Shown here piece after piece: positions 9,432-20,100 of a stretch of DNA of 64,000 nucleotides. Position numbers and translations under genes: made by a program. The DNA comes from Methylacidimicrobium fagopyrum (lineage in GTDB: Bacteria > Verrucomicrobiota > Verrucomicrobiia > Limisphaerales > UBA11358), in NCBI GenBank assembly GCA_026225255.1, contig JAMFSJ010000036.1, forward strand, positions 1 through 64,000, read 5' to 3'. The notes below the pieces were generated by a model. It worked only from the letters and a program-made list of their open reading frames with translations. It did no database searches and had not been told where the DNA came from. The first letter of the stretch is position 1; each line of letters opens with the position of its first letter.

Positions 9432-12044
9432 TCACAGCTTGGCCGCGATTTTTTCCACCGAGTAACATTCGATCGCATCGCCGACTTGAAATTCGCTGTA
9501 GCCTTCGATGCGGATACCGCATTCCATGCCCGCGCGCACTTCGTTGACTTCGTCCTGAAACCGCCGGAGCGATTGCAAGATGCCTTCGTAAATAACGTCT
9601 TTGCGACGGCGCACCCGGACTTTGCCACGCACGATACGACCGCTGCTGATCATACAACCGGCGACCGGCACACCCTTCGACAATTCGAAAATCTGCCGCA
9701 CTTCTGCCGAGCCGACAATGACTTCTCTCAAGTCCGGATCGAGCAAGCCCGCCATCGAATCTTTCACTTGATCAATCAATTCATAGATGATCGCGTAAAG
9801 TTTGATCTGCACGCCGGTGTGCTTGGCTTTTTCCGCCGCCGTGCTGTCCACGCGCGTGTGAAAACCGAGGATGACGCCGCCGGAAGCGGAAGCCATCGCC
9901 ACATCGTTTTCCGTGATCGCGCCGACCGCGCTGTGCAAGATTTCGAGCGTCACTTTGCCCGACTCGATCTTGTTCACCGCTTCGACAATCGCTTCGACCG
10001 AACCTTGCGTGTCCGCCTTGATGACGACGCGCAACACTTTGTTCTGGACCGCTTTGAGCGAGTCAAAAAGATTTTCGAGCGTGACTTTGGAACGGCTTTC
10101 CAAGTCTTCGCTCTTCGCGGCAAACGCGCGTTCTTCCGCGAGCGCGCGGGCGGATTTTTCGTCGTCCACCGAGCTGAATTCCCAGCCCGCTTCCGGCACG
10201 CCGTTCAAACCCAGAATGCTCACCGCGACCGACGGTCCGGCTTCCTTGAGACGCTGACCTTCTTCGTTGATGAGCGCGCGGACTTTGCCGTAATACTCGC
10301 CGCAAATAATCACATCGCCCAAATGCAACGTGCCTTTACGCACCAAAACCGTTGCCGTCGGACCGCCGGGCGCAACGCCGGATTCGATGACGTTGCCCTT
10401 GGCATTGCGATTCGGATTCGCTTTTAACTCGAGTAAATCCGCCTGAAGCAAAATCATTTCGAGCAATTTATCAATGCCGACTTTCGTCAGCGCGGAACAT
10501 TCAACGAAGATCGTATCGCCGCCCCAATCGTCCGGCACGAGACCTTTGTCCTGCAATTGCTGACGCACGCGCATCGTGTTCGCGTTCGGATGATCAATCT
10601 TATTGACCGCCACCAGAATCGGCACTTTCGCCGCTTTTGCGTGCGCGAGCGCTTCCAAAGTTTGCGGCATGACGCCGTCGTTCGCCGCGACTACGAGCAC
10701 GACGATGTCCGTCACATTCGCGCCACGGGCGCGCATGGAACTGAACGCCGCGTGACCGGGCGTATCGAGAAAAGTGATCTGCGCCATCTCCGTTTTGCGT
10801 TCCGGATGCGGCACGGAAATCGTGTAAGCGCCGATATGCTGCGTGATACCGCCAGCTTCGCCCGCGACGACGTTCGCCTTGCGGATGACGTCGAGCAACG
10901 ACGTTTTGCCGTGGTCAACGTGACCCATGATCGTCACGACCGGCGCGCGCGATTTCAAATCTTCCGGCTTATCGTCCGTGTCGAGCTCGACTTTCTTGAC
11001 CGACGTGTGGACGACGCCTTCGCCCTTCGCCCGTTTTTCAGCTTCAAAACGGAAACCGTATTTCGCGCTCAACTGCGCGGCGATTTTTTCATCAACGGTT
11101 TGATTCACCGTCGCAAAAACATTCAGGCCCATCAAATCCGCGATGATCTTGAACGGCTTTTGCTTCAATCGTTCCGCCAATTCGCGGACGACGATCGGCG
11201 GTTTCATGATGATGACTTCACCACCGGCCGGCACGACAAACTTCGGCTGCTGCGGGGCCGCCGGCTTGGGTTGATCGCGGAAATTTTGCACTGGACGACC
11301 ATCGCGACCGCGCTGCTGGAACGGCGGACGGTTGCCACCGAATTGCGGTTGACCCGGACGATTCCCACCAAAGGGCGGCTGACCCGGGCGATTGCCACCT
11401 TGCGGCGGTTGGCCCGGACGATTGGTCGCGGGTGGCTGCGGCTGGCCGGGACGGTTACCGCCCCGATCGCGCTCGCCCGGACGGGACGATTGCGGACGCG
11501 TGGGCAATTGAATGAAACCAACTTTTTGGCCAATCTGCGACTTCGGCGGTTCCACAGGCGCAGGCGGCGTCACGGGCGCAACCGCTTGAGGCGTCGGCGA
11601 CGACGTTGCGTGCGCAATCGGCTTGGGAGCTTCAACCACCGGCGCGGCGGGCGCGGACGATTCAGCGGCGGCGGACGGAATTTCGGTAACCACCGGGTCG
11701 GTTTCTGGCGCTACAACCGGTTGCGGTTCCGGCGCGGGCGTATAAATAACTTCCGCAACGGGCGCGGGTTCGGGCTCCGGTTCAGGTTCGGGAGCGTGAA
11801 TGAAAACAACTTTTTCCTCGACGACGGGGGCTTTGGGAGTTTCGACGACGGGCGGCGCGGACAGGCGGGCGACGACATCCGGGCGGTCTTTCAGAATTTC
11901 GCCTTCAAGCCATTCGGCGCTGATTTTATCCAGCGAGCTCGACGGAACTTTGGCGGCGGCAATGCCCAGCGACTTGGCCTTGGTGAGAATTTCTTTGCTC
12001 TCCAGACCAAACTTCTTCGCGATGTCGTAGATACGAACGGGCAT
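9432..12044 (-). CDS. infB: Translation initiation factor IF-2
   Basis: [38 protein letters not shown]...[18 protein letters not shown]. Confidence 0.98.
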   Translation of the reverse strand: MPVRIYDIAKKFGLESKEILTKAKSLGIAAAKVPSSSLDKISAEWLEGEILKDRPDVVARLSAPPVVETPKAPVVEEKVVFIHAPEPEPEPEPAPVAEVIYTPAPEPQPVVAPETDPVVTEIPSAAAESSAPAAPVVEAPKPIAHATSSPTPQAVAPVTPPAPVEPPKSQIGQKVGFIQLPTRPQSSRPGERDRGGNRPGQPQPPATNRPGQPPQGGNRPGQPPFGGNRPGQPQFGGNRPPFQQRGRDGRPVQNFRDQPKPAAPQQPKFVVPAGGEVIIMKPPIVVRELAERLKQKPFKIIADLMGLNVFATVNQTVDEKIAAQLSAKYGFRFEAEKRAKGEGVVHTSVKKVELDTDDKPEDLKSRAPVVTIMGHVDHGKTSLLDVIRKANVVAGEAGGITQHIGAYTISVPHPERKTEMAQITFLDTPGHAAFSSMRARGANVTDIVVLVVAANDGVMPQTLEALAHAKAAKVPILVAVNKIDHPNANTMRVRQQLQDKGLVPDDWGGDTIFVECSALTKVGIDKLLEMILLQADLLELKANPNRNAKGNVIESGVAPGGPTATVLVRKGTLHLGDVIICGEYYGKVRALINEEGQRLKEAGPSVAVSILGLNGVPEAGWEFSSVDDEKSARALAEERAFAAKSEDLESRSKVTLENLFDSLKAVQNKVLRVVIKADTQGSVEAIVEAVNKIESGKVTLEILHSAVGAITENDVAMASASGGVILGFHTRVDSTAAEKAKHTGVQIKLYAIIYELIDQVKDSMAGLLDPDLREVIVGSAEVRQIFELSKGVPVAGCMISSGRIVRGKVRVRRRKDVIYEGILQSLRRFQDEVNEVRAGMECGIRIEGYSEFQVGDAIECYSVEKIAAKL
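11319..11460 (-). repeat. Intragenic tandem repeat in infB encoding NRPGQPxxGG units
   Basis: Translation [45 protein letters not shown]. Confidence 0.9.
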
Positions 12045-12184
12045 AAAATCTTTTTACTGCAAACGCTGACACTAACAAACTTTTCAGGCAAACGCGCATA
12101 ACTTCAAAGCACGAATGACAAATACCGCATGACGAAACCCGCTTGCGTGACGCACTTTTTCATTCGTCATTCGTCATTTTGCAT

Positions 12185-13438
12185 TCACTTTGCGCGCTTC
12201 GCACCTTCAGCCCGCGCCGCGTCCAAAATGGCCGCTGCGCTGTCGCCGATGGCCGGCAGATCCGCGATATCACTCGCTTCTGCCGACAACAAATCTTCCA
12301 ACCGCGTGATCCCGGCGTGCACAAGCGCATCCGCCTGTTCGCGGGTGATGCCCGGAATCGCGGCAATCTGCGCGACAGCTTCGGCCACCTTCTCTTCAAA
12401 ACCTTTGGTGACAATGTGCTCCGCATCAATGTCCACTTCCCAACCCGTCAAACGCGCCGTCAAACGCGCGTTCTGGCCGCGCTTACCGATAGCAAGCGAC
12501 AATTGATCTTCCGCCACCAAAATTTTGACGCGTTTACCTTTTTCCTGCAACTCGATGCTTTTCAACTGCGCCGGTTCCAGCGCCTTCGTGACAAACGCCT
12601 TGATGTCCGCCGACCAGGGTATCACATCCACCTTCTCGTTGTTAAGCTCGCGGACGATATTTTTCACGCGTTGACCGCGCATGCCGACGCAAGCGCCGAC
12701 TGGGTCAACCTTCGGATCACGCGAATAAACGGCCATTTTCGTGCGAAAACCGGGTTCGCGCGCAATGCCTTTGATCTCGATTGTGCCATCGCTGATTTCC
12801 GAGACTTCCACGGAAAATAGCTTGATGATGAACCGTGGATCAGCGCGGGATAAAATGATTTCCGGCCCGTGCGGACCTTCCTGCACGGCCTTGACGTAGC
12901 AACGAATGCGTTCGCCGACTTGATATTCTTCCGTCGGCACGCGTTCTTTATTCGGCATCACGGCCTCGTATTTACCGAGATCGAGAATGACGTCCGAACG
13001 GTCAAAACGACGCACTGAACCGCTGATGATATCACCGACGCGGTCTTTAAATTCCGTCAACAGCATGGCTTTTTCGGCCTGCCGGACTTTTTGCATCAAC
13101 GCCTGTTTGGCGTATTGCGCGGCCACGCGACCGAAGCCGGTGGGCGTGACTTCTTTTTCAACTTCATCGCCGACTTTGGCTTCCGGATTGATTTTGCGGG
13201 CGTCGTAAACGGAGATTTGATCGTGTTGCGAAATGACTTTTTCCGCGACGATCAATTTGGCAAACGCGCGGATGTCGCCATTTTTGGCGTCAATATCCAC
13301 GCGCAATTCACGCGCCGGGCCGACCGCTTTCTTGGCAGCTTGCAACAACGCTTCATGGACGGCAGTCATGAGAGTTTCACGACTGACGCCTTTTTCACGT
13401 TCCCAAAATTCCAATCCCGCTAAAAAATCAGCATTCAT
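12185..13438 (-). CDS. nusA: Transcription termination/antitermination protein NusA
   Basis: MNADFLAGLEFWEREKGVSRETLMTAVHEALLQAAKK...S1 and KH regions (DPVGACVGMRGQRVKNIVRELNNEKVDVIPW); start moved from 13582 to the conserved Met at 13438. Confidence 0.95.
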   Translation of the reverse strand: MNADFLAGLEFWEREKGVSRETLMTAVHEALLQAAKKAVGPARELRVDIDAKNGDIRAFAKLIVAEKVISQHDQISVYDARKINPEAKVGDEVEKEVTPTGFGRVAAQYAKQALMQKVRQAEKAMLLTEFKDRVGDIISGSVRRFDRSDVILDLGKYEAVMPNKERVPTEEYQVGERIRCYVKAVQEGPHGPEIILSRADPRFIIKLFSVEVSEISDGTIEIKGIAREPGFRTKMAVYSRDPKVDPVGACVGMRGQRVKNIVRELNNEKVDVIPWSADIKAFVTKALEPAQLKSIELQEKGKRVKILVAEDQLSLAIGKRGQNARLTARLTGWEVDIDAEHIVTKGFEEKVAEAVAQIAAIPGITREQADALVHAGITRLEDLLSAEASDIADLPAIGDSAAAILDAARAEGAKRAK

Positions 13439-13477
13439 AGGCACAACGCGGCGACCGTTCTGACTGAATCCGGCGAA

Positions 13478-13511
13478 CAAAAAAGTCGGAAAGACCCTTG
13501 TCTCCGACTTT
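13478..13511 (-). terminator. Intrinsic terminator-like hairpin in the nusA leader (candidate attenuator)
   Basis: Minus strand AAAGTCGGAGACAAGGGTCTTTCCGACTTTTTTG: AAAGTCGGA pairs with TCCGACTTT, then a U-run, about 40 nt upstream of the nusA start. Confidence 0.75.
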
Positions 13512-13733
13512 CGCACGCTGGTCAGCCAGCAACAACACCGCTTTAGTCTGGGAAAGCTAAAGACTTCCATAACATCTGTCAATGATAAACGCCCTTGGCG
13601 GATGAGGTCTGACGGCTTAGGGCCGGGTTCCGGGGCTTTTCCTCCTCATCCTCGTCCTCATCCTCATCCTCAAAATTTCAAATGACGAATGGCGGGCATC
13701 GCGTCGACCTGCAACCTGAGCGCGGGTAGCAAC

Positions 13734-13801
13734 GGAGCGCCGATCTCCTGATCGGCTCGGCGATAATTTCCCTAGCTTGCCGATCAGGCGCTCGGCGCTC
13801 C
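13734..13801. repeat. Dispersed palindromic intergenic repeat (GGAGCGCCGA family), copy 1
   Basis: ggagcgccgatctcctgatcggctcggcg...gccgatcaggcgctcggcgctcc; related copies at 26427, 30217 and 37544. Confidence 0.75.
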
Positions 13802-13922
13802 ATCTCAACTCCAGTTGCGTGAGCCTCACGCCAAACCGCGTGAACTTCACGCTTGCTGGGGAATGCCAACCGCGGATTCATTGGCAAATCGCGTTGGCAT
13901 TCGCCATGCTAAATCGAATTCC

Positions 13923-14579
13923 ATGAAACTAAATTGCTCGAATCAAAGAAACCTTGCACTGACGTTGATTGAAGTATTGGTGGTTGTTTTTGTGCTCCTC
14001 ATCCTTGTGGCCATCCTTTTGCCCGCGCCTCACAATCCTAAACGCATGGCTCAGCGAATAAATTGCGTCAATAACCTCAAAGAAATCGGCCTTTCCTATA
14101 AACTTTGGGAAGGCGATAACAACGACAAATTCCCAATGGCCGTTTCCGTGACCAACGGAGGCGCCATGGAATTAGTCGCTGCTGGAAACGTCACCACTTG
14201 TTTTCAAGTCATGTCCAACGAATTAAGCACGCCTAAAATTTTACTTTGCCCGGAAGATGCTCCGCATACGTTCGCGACCAATTTTGATACCGGCTTCACC
14301 AGTCGGAACATCAGCTACTTTGTCGGTGCGGAAGCCAACGAAACCAACGCGCAAATGTTTCTCTCGGGTGACGACAATTTTGAAATCGGTAGTGTTCCTG
14401 TGAAATCCGGCCTGCTGGAATTTCACACGAACGCGCCCATCGCTTGGTCGGCGACGCGACACAAACTTGCCGGCAATATTGGCCTTACCGATGGCTCGGT
14501 TATGCAACTCAGCCAAACCGGATTAAAAACCGCCATCGTGCAAACCGGCACCGCCACCAATCGTCTGGCCATTCCTTGA
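13923..14579 (+). CDS. Type II secretion/type IV pilin-like (pseudopilin) protein with N-terminal methylation motif
   Basis: LALTLIEVLVVVFVLLILVAILLPA; downstream DUF1559-like pattern ending in H..G.IGLTDGSV. Confidence 0.8.
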   Translation: MKLNCSNQRNLALTLIEVLVVVFVLLILVAILLPAPHNPKRMAQRINCVNNLKEIGLSYKLWEGDNNDKFPMAVSVTNGGAMELVAAGNVTTCFQVMSNELSTPKILLCPEDAPHTFATNFDTGFTSRNISYFVGAEANETNAQMFLSGDDNFEIGSVPVKSGLLEFHTNAPIAWSATRHKLAGNIGLTDGSVMQLSQTGLKTAIVQTGTATNRLAIP

Positions 14580-14611
14580 TTTTCAAGCACATTCCCACAG
14601 TTCCACCAAAA

Positions 14612-14649
14612 TAAAAAAAGCCCCGCGCGAAAAAAATCGCCCGGGGCTG
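14612..14649 (-). terminator. Rho-independent terminator of fba
   Basis: Minus strand AGCCCCGGGCGATTTTTTTCGCGCGGGGCTTTTTTTAT. Confidence 0.9.
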
Positions 14650-14664
14650 ATTTGAAACCTTAGC

Positions 14665-15627
14665 TCAGTCAAACGCGTGACCGGCACTGCATAAGACGTT
14701 TTTCACCTTGTGACGGACGAGGTCTTTGACCATTTGACGCGCCGGGCCCATGTATTTGCGCGGGTCGAATTCACCCGGTTTTTCCGCGAACACTTTGCGG
14801 ATACCAGCCGTCATGGCCATGCGGAGATCGGTGTCAATGTTAACCTTCGTGCAACCCACGCGGCGCGCGATTTCGATGTCGCCTTCCGGCACACCTTGCG
14901 AGTCGGGCATGTTGCCGCCGTATTTGTTGATCTCATCCGCGAGATACTTCGGCACGCTGGACGCTCCGTGCAATACGAGCGGATAATCGCCGAGATTGGC
15001 TTCCATCAACGCTTTCTTGATCAATTTCAAACGGTCCAAGTCCAAGTGCTGTTCGCCCTTGAATTTGAAAGCGCCATGGGAATTGCCGATCGCGACCGCG
15101 AGGGAATCACAGCCGGATTCTTTGACGAATTTGACCGCTTCTTCGGGCACCGTGTAGTGGCCGCTCATGGAGTGCGCGCCGCCTTCTTCACCTTCGTCAA
15201 ACTGCGCGCCAACGAGATGACCGAGTTCAGATTCAACGGAGCAATTATGCTTGTGCGCGTATTCGACGACTTTCTTCGTGATTTCCACGTTTTTATCGAA
15301 TTCTTCGTGCGACGCATCAATCATGACGCTCGTGAAACCTTCGTCAATGCACTGTTTGCACAAGTCGAACGTGTCACCGTGATCCAAATGGACCGCGATC
15401 GGGATGTTCGAGAGGCTGACGGCGGCATCGATGAGTTTCTTGAGATAAACCGGGTTCGCATATTGGCGCGCGCCCTTGGAAATCTGCAAGATGAGCGGAG
15501 ATTTTTCCTCTTCGCAGGCTTCGACAATGGCCTGGATGAGTTCCATGTTGTTGACGTTGAAAGCACCAATGGCGTATTTGCCCTTGAGCGCCTTAGCGAA
15601 CAGGTCTTTGGTATGAGTTAATGGCAT
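14665..15627 (-). CDS. fba: Class II fructose-bisphosphate aldolase
   Basis: KYAIGAFNVNNMELIQAIVEA...PIAVHLDHGDTFDLCKQCIDEGFTSVMIDASH...LVLHGASSVP. Confidence 0.95.
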   Translation of the reverse strand: MPLTHTKDLFAKALKGKYAIGAFNVNNMELIQAIVEACEEEKSPLILQISKGARQYANPVYLKKLIDAAVSLSNIPIAVHLDHGDTFDLCKQCIDEGFTSVMIDASHEEFDKNVEITKKVVEYAHKHNCSVESELGHLVGAQFDEGEEGGAHSMSGHYTVPEEAVKFVKESGCDSLAVAIGNSHGAFKFKGEQHLDLDRLKLIKKALMEANLGDYPLVLHGASSVPKYLADEINKYGGNMPDSQGVPEGDIEIARRVGCTKVNIDTDLRMAMTAGIRKVFAEKPGEFDPRKYMGPARQMVKDLVRHKVKNVLCSAGHAFD

Positions 15628-15922
15628 AAATTTTAATCTGGTTGGGCGGAACGCAATGTTCCGCCATGACTAACAGCCGCGCATGATAAAAAATTCTACG
15701 CGAAAGCAAATGAAAATTTATTCACACATTGGCGACCCACTTGATGCAAACTAATGCTGCCGCAGCGAGCCCACCGGCGCACGCCCTATCCCAGCCCACC
15801 CACGCAACGGTCAAAGTCTCGTGCGCGCCTGGTTTTTCAAACGGGAATCCGTAACTTCATTTCAAAAAAAACTTCAAAGGAACATTCGTCCACCGCCGTC
15901 TTATTCCTTAAAATGACACCGC

Positions 15923-16498
15923 ATGGTCGAAACCGATGACGAGCAACTCTGGGTGACGCGCAGCCAGAATGGCGACGAAGCGGCGTTCGCAGCGTTGATC
16001 AAAACGTATTCGACGATGATTCATTCGCTCACTTTTCGCATGACCGGTTCCACCCCCGACGCCCAAGATCTGGCGCAGGAAACGTTTGTTCGCGCGTATC
16101 AACAGCTCGCTACCTTCCACGGCACATCCAAATTTTCTTCCTGGCTCTATCGCATCGCCGTCAACGCCTGCCTCGATTGGCGACGCCGGGAAAAACGTCG
16201 TTTAGACCTGCATACGAACTGGAGCAACGAAAAGGCGAATGCCGATTCTGCGCCGGCAAACACCGCCGAATTGGACGACGTAAGCCGCGAAGTGCAAGCC
16301 GCGTTGCTGAAGTTGCCGGAAAAACAACGCGCCGCCATCACGCTCACCGTTTATGGCGAACGGAATCACGCCGAGGCCGCTGAAATTCTTGGCTGTTCCG
16401 AAACCACGATTTCGTGGCGCATCTTCAGTGCGCGCCGGAAATTGAAAAAGCTTTTGAGCGTCAAACATTTGAAAACCGACGGAGACCGCCATGACTGA
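15923..16498 (+). CDS. RNA polymerase ECF-type sigma factor
   Basis: DAQDLAQETFVRAYQQLATFHGTSKFSSWLYRIAVNACLDWRRREKRR; sigma-70 region 4 HAEAAEILGCSETTISWRIFSARRKLKKLL. Confidence 0.93.
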   Translation: MVETDDEQLWVTRSQNGDEAAFAALIKTYSTMIHSLTFRMTGSTPDAQDLAQETFVRAYQQLATFHGTSKFSSWLYRIAVNACLDWRRREKRRLDLHTNWSNEKANADSAPANTAELDDVSREVQAALLKLPEKQRAAITLTVYGERNHAEAAEILGCSETTISWRIFSARRKLKKLLSVKHLKTDGDRHD

Positions 16499-17105
16499 TT
16501 CTGAATTGGATAAAAAACTGAATGCCGCGCGCACGCCGAAACTGGCAGCGGATTACACCGCAGATTTTCCGCGCGCGGTTTTTGCGAAAGCGCGCGCCAC
16601 GCCAATCTCAAAAAACTCCACCCGCTATTCATCCGCCCCGCACTGGTGGCCGGGTTTGGTTTGGAGTGCTGGTTTTGCCCTGTTTTTTTTGATCGCCGGA
16701 TTTGGCTTGGGCCATTGGCGGGGAAAAAGTGACGTCGCGGCACCGGCGAACGAGCTCTTGGCCAACGTCAAAATGATCAAGGAAACGTTGGCGTTATTTC
16801 CCAATCGCGTCAGCGCCATCGTGCAAAACGGGCACGACGTGCAACTCGTGCTGGCCGACCGGGCGGACGTGCCCGATTCGCCGCCCCTGTTCGTAAAAAT
16901 TTGCGACGGTAAAAAATGTTCCTCACTGGTGACTTTTAGCGGACAGGAAATTGAGATCGCTGGTCAAAAAATCACCGTGCTGGCCGACGCGAACGGCGGA
17001 ATCATTTTGGAAGGCAAACAATTCGTCTGGTCGAGTGCCGGGGAAAATATTTTGTCCACCGGTTTGAAAATCGAAGCCCGCAGCCTCGCGCAATTGAAAC
17101 TGTAA
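16491..17105 (+). CDS. Putative anti-sigma factor / single-TM membrane protein
   Basis: Overlaps the 3' end of the sigma gene (translational coupling); one TM segment WWPGLVWSAGFALFFLIAGFGLGHWRG. Confidence 0.65.
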   Translation: MTDSELDKKLNAARTPKLAADYTADFPRAVFAKARATPISKNSTRYSSAPHWWPGLVWSAGFALFFLIAGFGLGHWRGKSDVAAPANELLANVKMIKETLALFPNRVSAIVQNGHDVQLVLADRADVPDSPPLFVKICDGKKCSSLVTFSGQEIEIAGQKITVLADANGGIILEGKQFVWSSAGENILSTGLKIEARSLAQLKL

Positions 17106-17124
17106 AGGTCGTAGTTATCGCCGC

Positions 17125-20100
17125 ATGAAAAAAATCCTCACGTTTTTTGCCGTTCTTTTTGCCGTTCATCAACTCGTCGCGCAGACCAATGCGCCCGCCC
17201 GCCTCGCGTTGATTTCAGAAACGGAGGACACCGCCCCGATTGCCGATCTTTTGACCGCGCAACTTTCCAGCAATCAAAACGTGCAATTACTCGAGCGCGA
17301 CCAAATCGAAAAGGTGTATCGCGAGCAGGCGTTATCCGTGGCGAATAAGGATTATCTCAAGCTCGGCCAAATTTTGGGTGCGGATGGTTTGCTGTTGCTA
17401 GAAATGGTCAAAGTCGGCACGAACCAATTTTTGAATGTCCGCTTGCTGGCCGTGAAGCCGGGCGTGGTTTTATCGGCGGAAAAATTTCCGCGGTCACCTG
17501 ACGGCCTGACTGAATGGTCCGCCACATTTGCCAAACGATTGAATTTATTTTTGCCCAAACTAACGGTGTTGCCGAAAGACGCGATCCCAATTTCCGTGGT
17601 CAATTTGCGCTCCGCGATCGCATCGGCGGACGCGGCGGAAACAGAGCGGCAATTAAAATTGCTGACCGTCCAACGCTTGAGTCAGGAGCGGCAATACTTC
17701 GTTTTGGAGCGGCAGAAAATGTCGTTACTCGGCGACGAAAAAGATTTGAAAGCCGACGACACCGCGTTTTGGAACGGCAGTTATTTGGTGGAAGGCGTCG
17801 TGGATCAAAATGGCTATTCCGAAAGCACGATCACGCTGAATGCGCGCCTGACGCCGCCACGCGGTGGCGCTCCGATCTTGCTCGTCGCGAGCGGCAGTCG
17901 CACAAATCTGGCGGAGGTCATCAATCAACTCGTAGCCAAAATAAATGGCGCATTGAAAATAAATTCTACGACGCCCGCGTGGAATGCGGCGGACGAGGCG
18001 GCGCAATATTTTAACGAAGCGAATTGGGCGATGCGCTGGGGAGCTTTCCCCGAAGCGCAGGCGGCGGCGGATTCAGCTTGGGCGCTCGGAAAACGCGATT
18101 TGGACTGCGCTTTGGTGCGGGTGAAATCGTATGTGGCGGAGGTGAATGCGACAGTTGGAAAATATCAAAGCGAGTTTGCATTTTATGATCCGCCGGGCGG
18201 TTATGATTCCAGCGGCAAACCGCGCGGTGATTTTCTGGCTGAGCGCGACGTGCAAGCGGATATAAAACGCATAGTCAAGAAGCACCCTTGGGGCATGTAT
18301 TTCAAAGAAACACACGACGAAGCGCAAATGGCCGTAGACATTCATTTTATGTTTCTGGATCGAGCCCCGAATCCAAAAAATGTGGATCGAGCGATTCACG
18401 CCTTGGAACTGTATGAGGAATTCAGCCGGACTTCGCCCGATGGGCAACCCCAAATTATTTCACACGAAGGCGCGAACAAATGGCGCAATTCAGATTGGTA
18501 TGATCTGGGCATCGAAAATTTGACGGTGGCTTCATACGTTTTGCAAAATTTCAACGCGATCCCAGAATCGCAAAAAAACGTGGCGGACAAATTAGCTGAG
18601 TTGCACGCTATGGCGAGGTCGGTGGCAGCCTTGATCGTGCAATCCGCTTCGGTGCATGACAGCTATTTCGTCGGCGACCGCATCGTCACACATGATGAAT
18701 TGGCACGCACCCTTCAAGAGACGCCGAACATTTTCCGATGCGAAGTGATTTGGGGCGGCTATTGGCAAGAAACGCCGGAAAACAGTGTTGCACTATATCG
18801 CGAGTTGATGAGCAGTCCGGTCTTCAGTTATATCCACGCCGATTTTTGGCTGCGTGACCCGCAAAACCCGCGCTTCGTGGGCTGGAACGAAACTGATCGG
18901 TTAAGACTGCCGCAAGTTTGGAATAGTTTTTTGGCGGAGCTACAATCTTCAACCAATGCCTTTTGGCCGTTGGAAGCCAAAGCTCTTGCGCTAGCTGATG
19001 CGGATGGCGGAAAAAATCGGGACCGCGGTTTCACCAACTTTTTTGCCGCGCTTATGGAAAATCATGATGCGTTGGTGAATAACAATGTGGAAGTGCTTTA
19101 TTTGGATTGGGGGCTGGATGGGAAGGTTAATTGGTTCGAGTCCACTCGGGTCGTGGATTCACTGGCAGGCATCGTATGGGGCGGCCTGCTCTTGACAGAC
19201 ACGCCAAATTCGCGGCTCTATGATTCTGAATATCGCCCCAAACTGGAGGCGATGGATCAGGAGTATTGGCGAAAAAAGGACGATCAAAAAACTGCTAGCA
19301 AAAATGCGTCCGCATTTGAAGAGCAAAAACAATTTTTGAAAACCAGCCTGCCGTTTGATTCCGAGAAGGCAAGCTTAGAATTCGATAAACACTTCTTTTT
19401 TGGCTTCAAAAATTATTCCAAAGCGCAAGCCTTGGAACTTCAACCATTGGTGGCCGCTTTCCATTCAAAATTATTGGCGCAAATGGCCGCTTTGCCACCA
19501 AGAAAACAAGGCAGGTCAAAAATCGGGCTAATGCAAATCACCGGTCTAGAAACGGCCTTGTCCAACATTGTGAATCCACCCGCCCCCAGGCCGCCTCCGG
19601 TTCATCCGCCGGAGCGCGTGGCAACGCCGATTGCTCCTGCGCCAGCGGTGCCGATGATTTACGCGCCCACCCAGGCGCCGGAAGTGCCCACCAATATCGT
19701 CGCCGTCGGGAAATTTTTCCCGATTCCACTGGCGGGCTTCATGCGTGTGGCTGGATTTGAAACGGTGGATGATTCCACCGCCATTATCACGGCGCATCAT
19801 TGGCTGGCGGGGAAATTATTGTTGAATTTTGACCGTTTGCTAGTCAGTAAAAAAAACTATGGCGGCGTCCAAGGTTCGGCCCTCGCCACGTTTGACCCGG
19901 CGACCGAACAATGGACAGTCGTCATTTGCCCCGCAGTGACCGCTGAATCGCAAAATAATTTTTATCATCGCAGCGTATTATTTCGCGGCGACTTGTTTGA
20001 TAGCGATGGCGGGCAGATCAAAAAATACAACGCACAAACCCAACGGTGGGAGGTGGTGGCCGTTTCGGATGGAAATAATTATGAACTATTCGTCATCAAT

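Noticed and set aside
10557-12101. 514-aa plus-strand ORF (and the 9384..10427 ORF) opposite infB
   Set aside because: Antisense to the unambiguous infB CDS; composition (R/H/F/D rich) is typical of shadow ORFs in GC-rich coding DNA.
13630-13675. CCTCATCCTCGTCCTCATCCTCATCCTC considered as a CRISPR or iteron array
   Set aside because: Short-period simple sequence only; no spacers or regular long repeats.
14710-15621. 303-aa plus-strand ORF opposite fba; likewise 37692..38717 opposite htpG
   Set aside because: Antisense shadows of highly conserved genes with no independent support.
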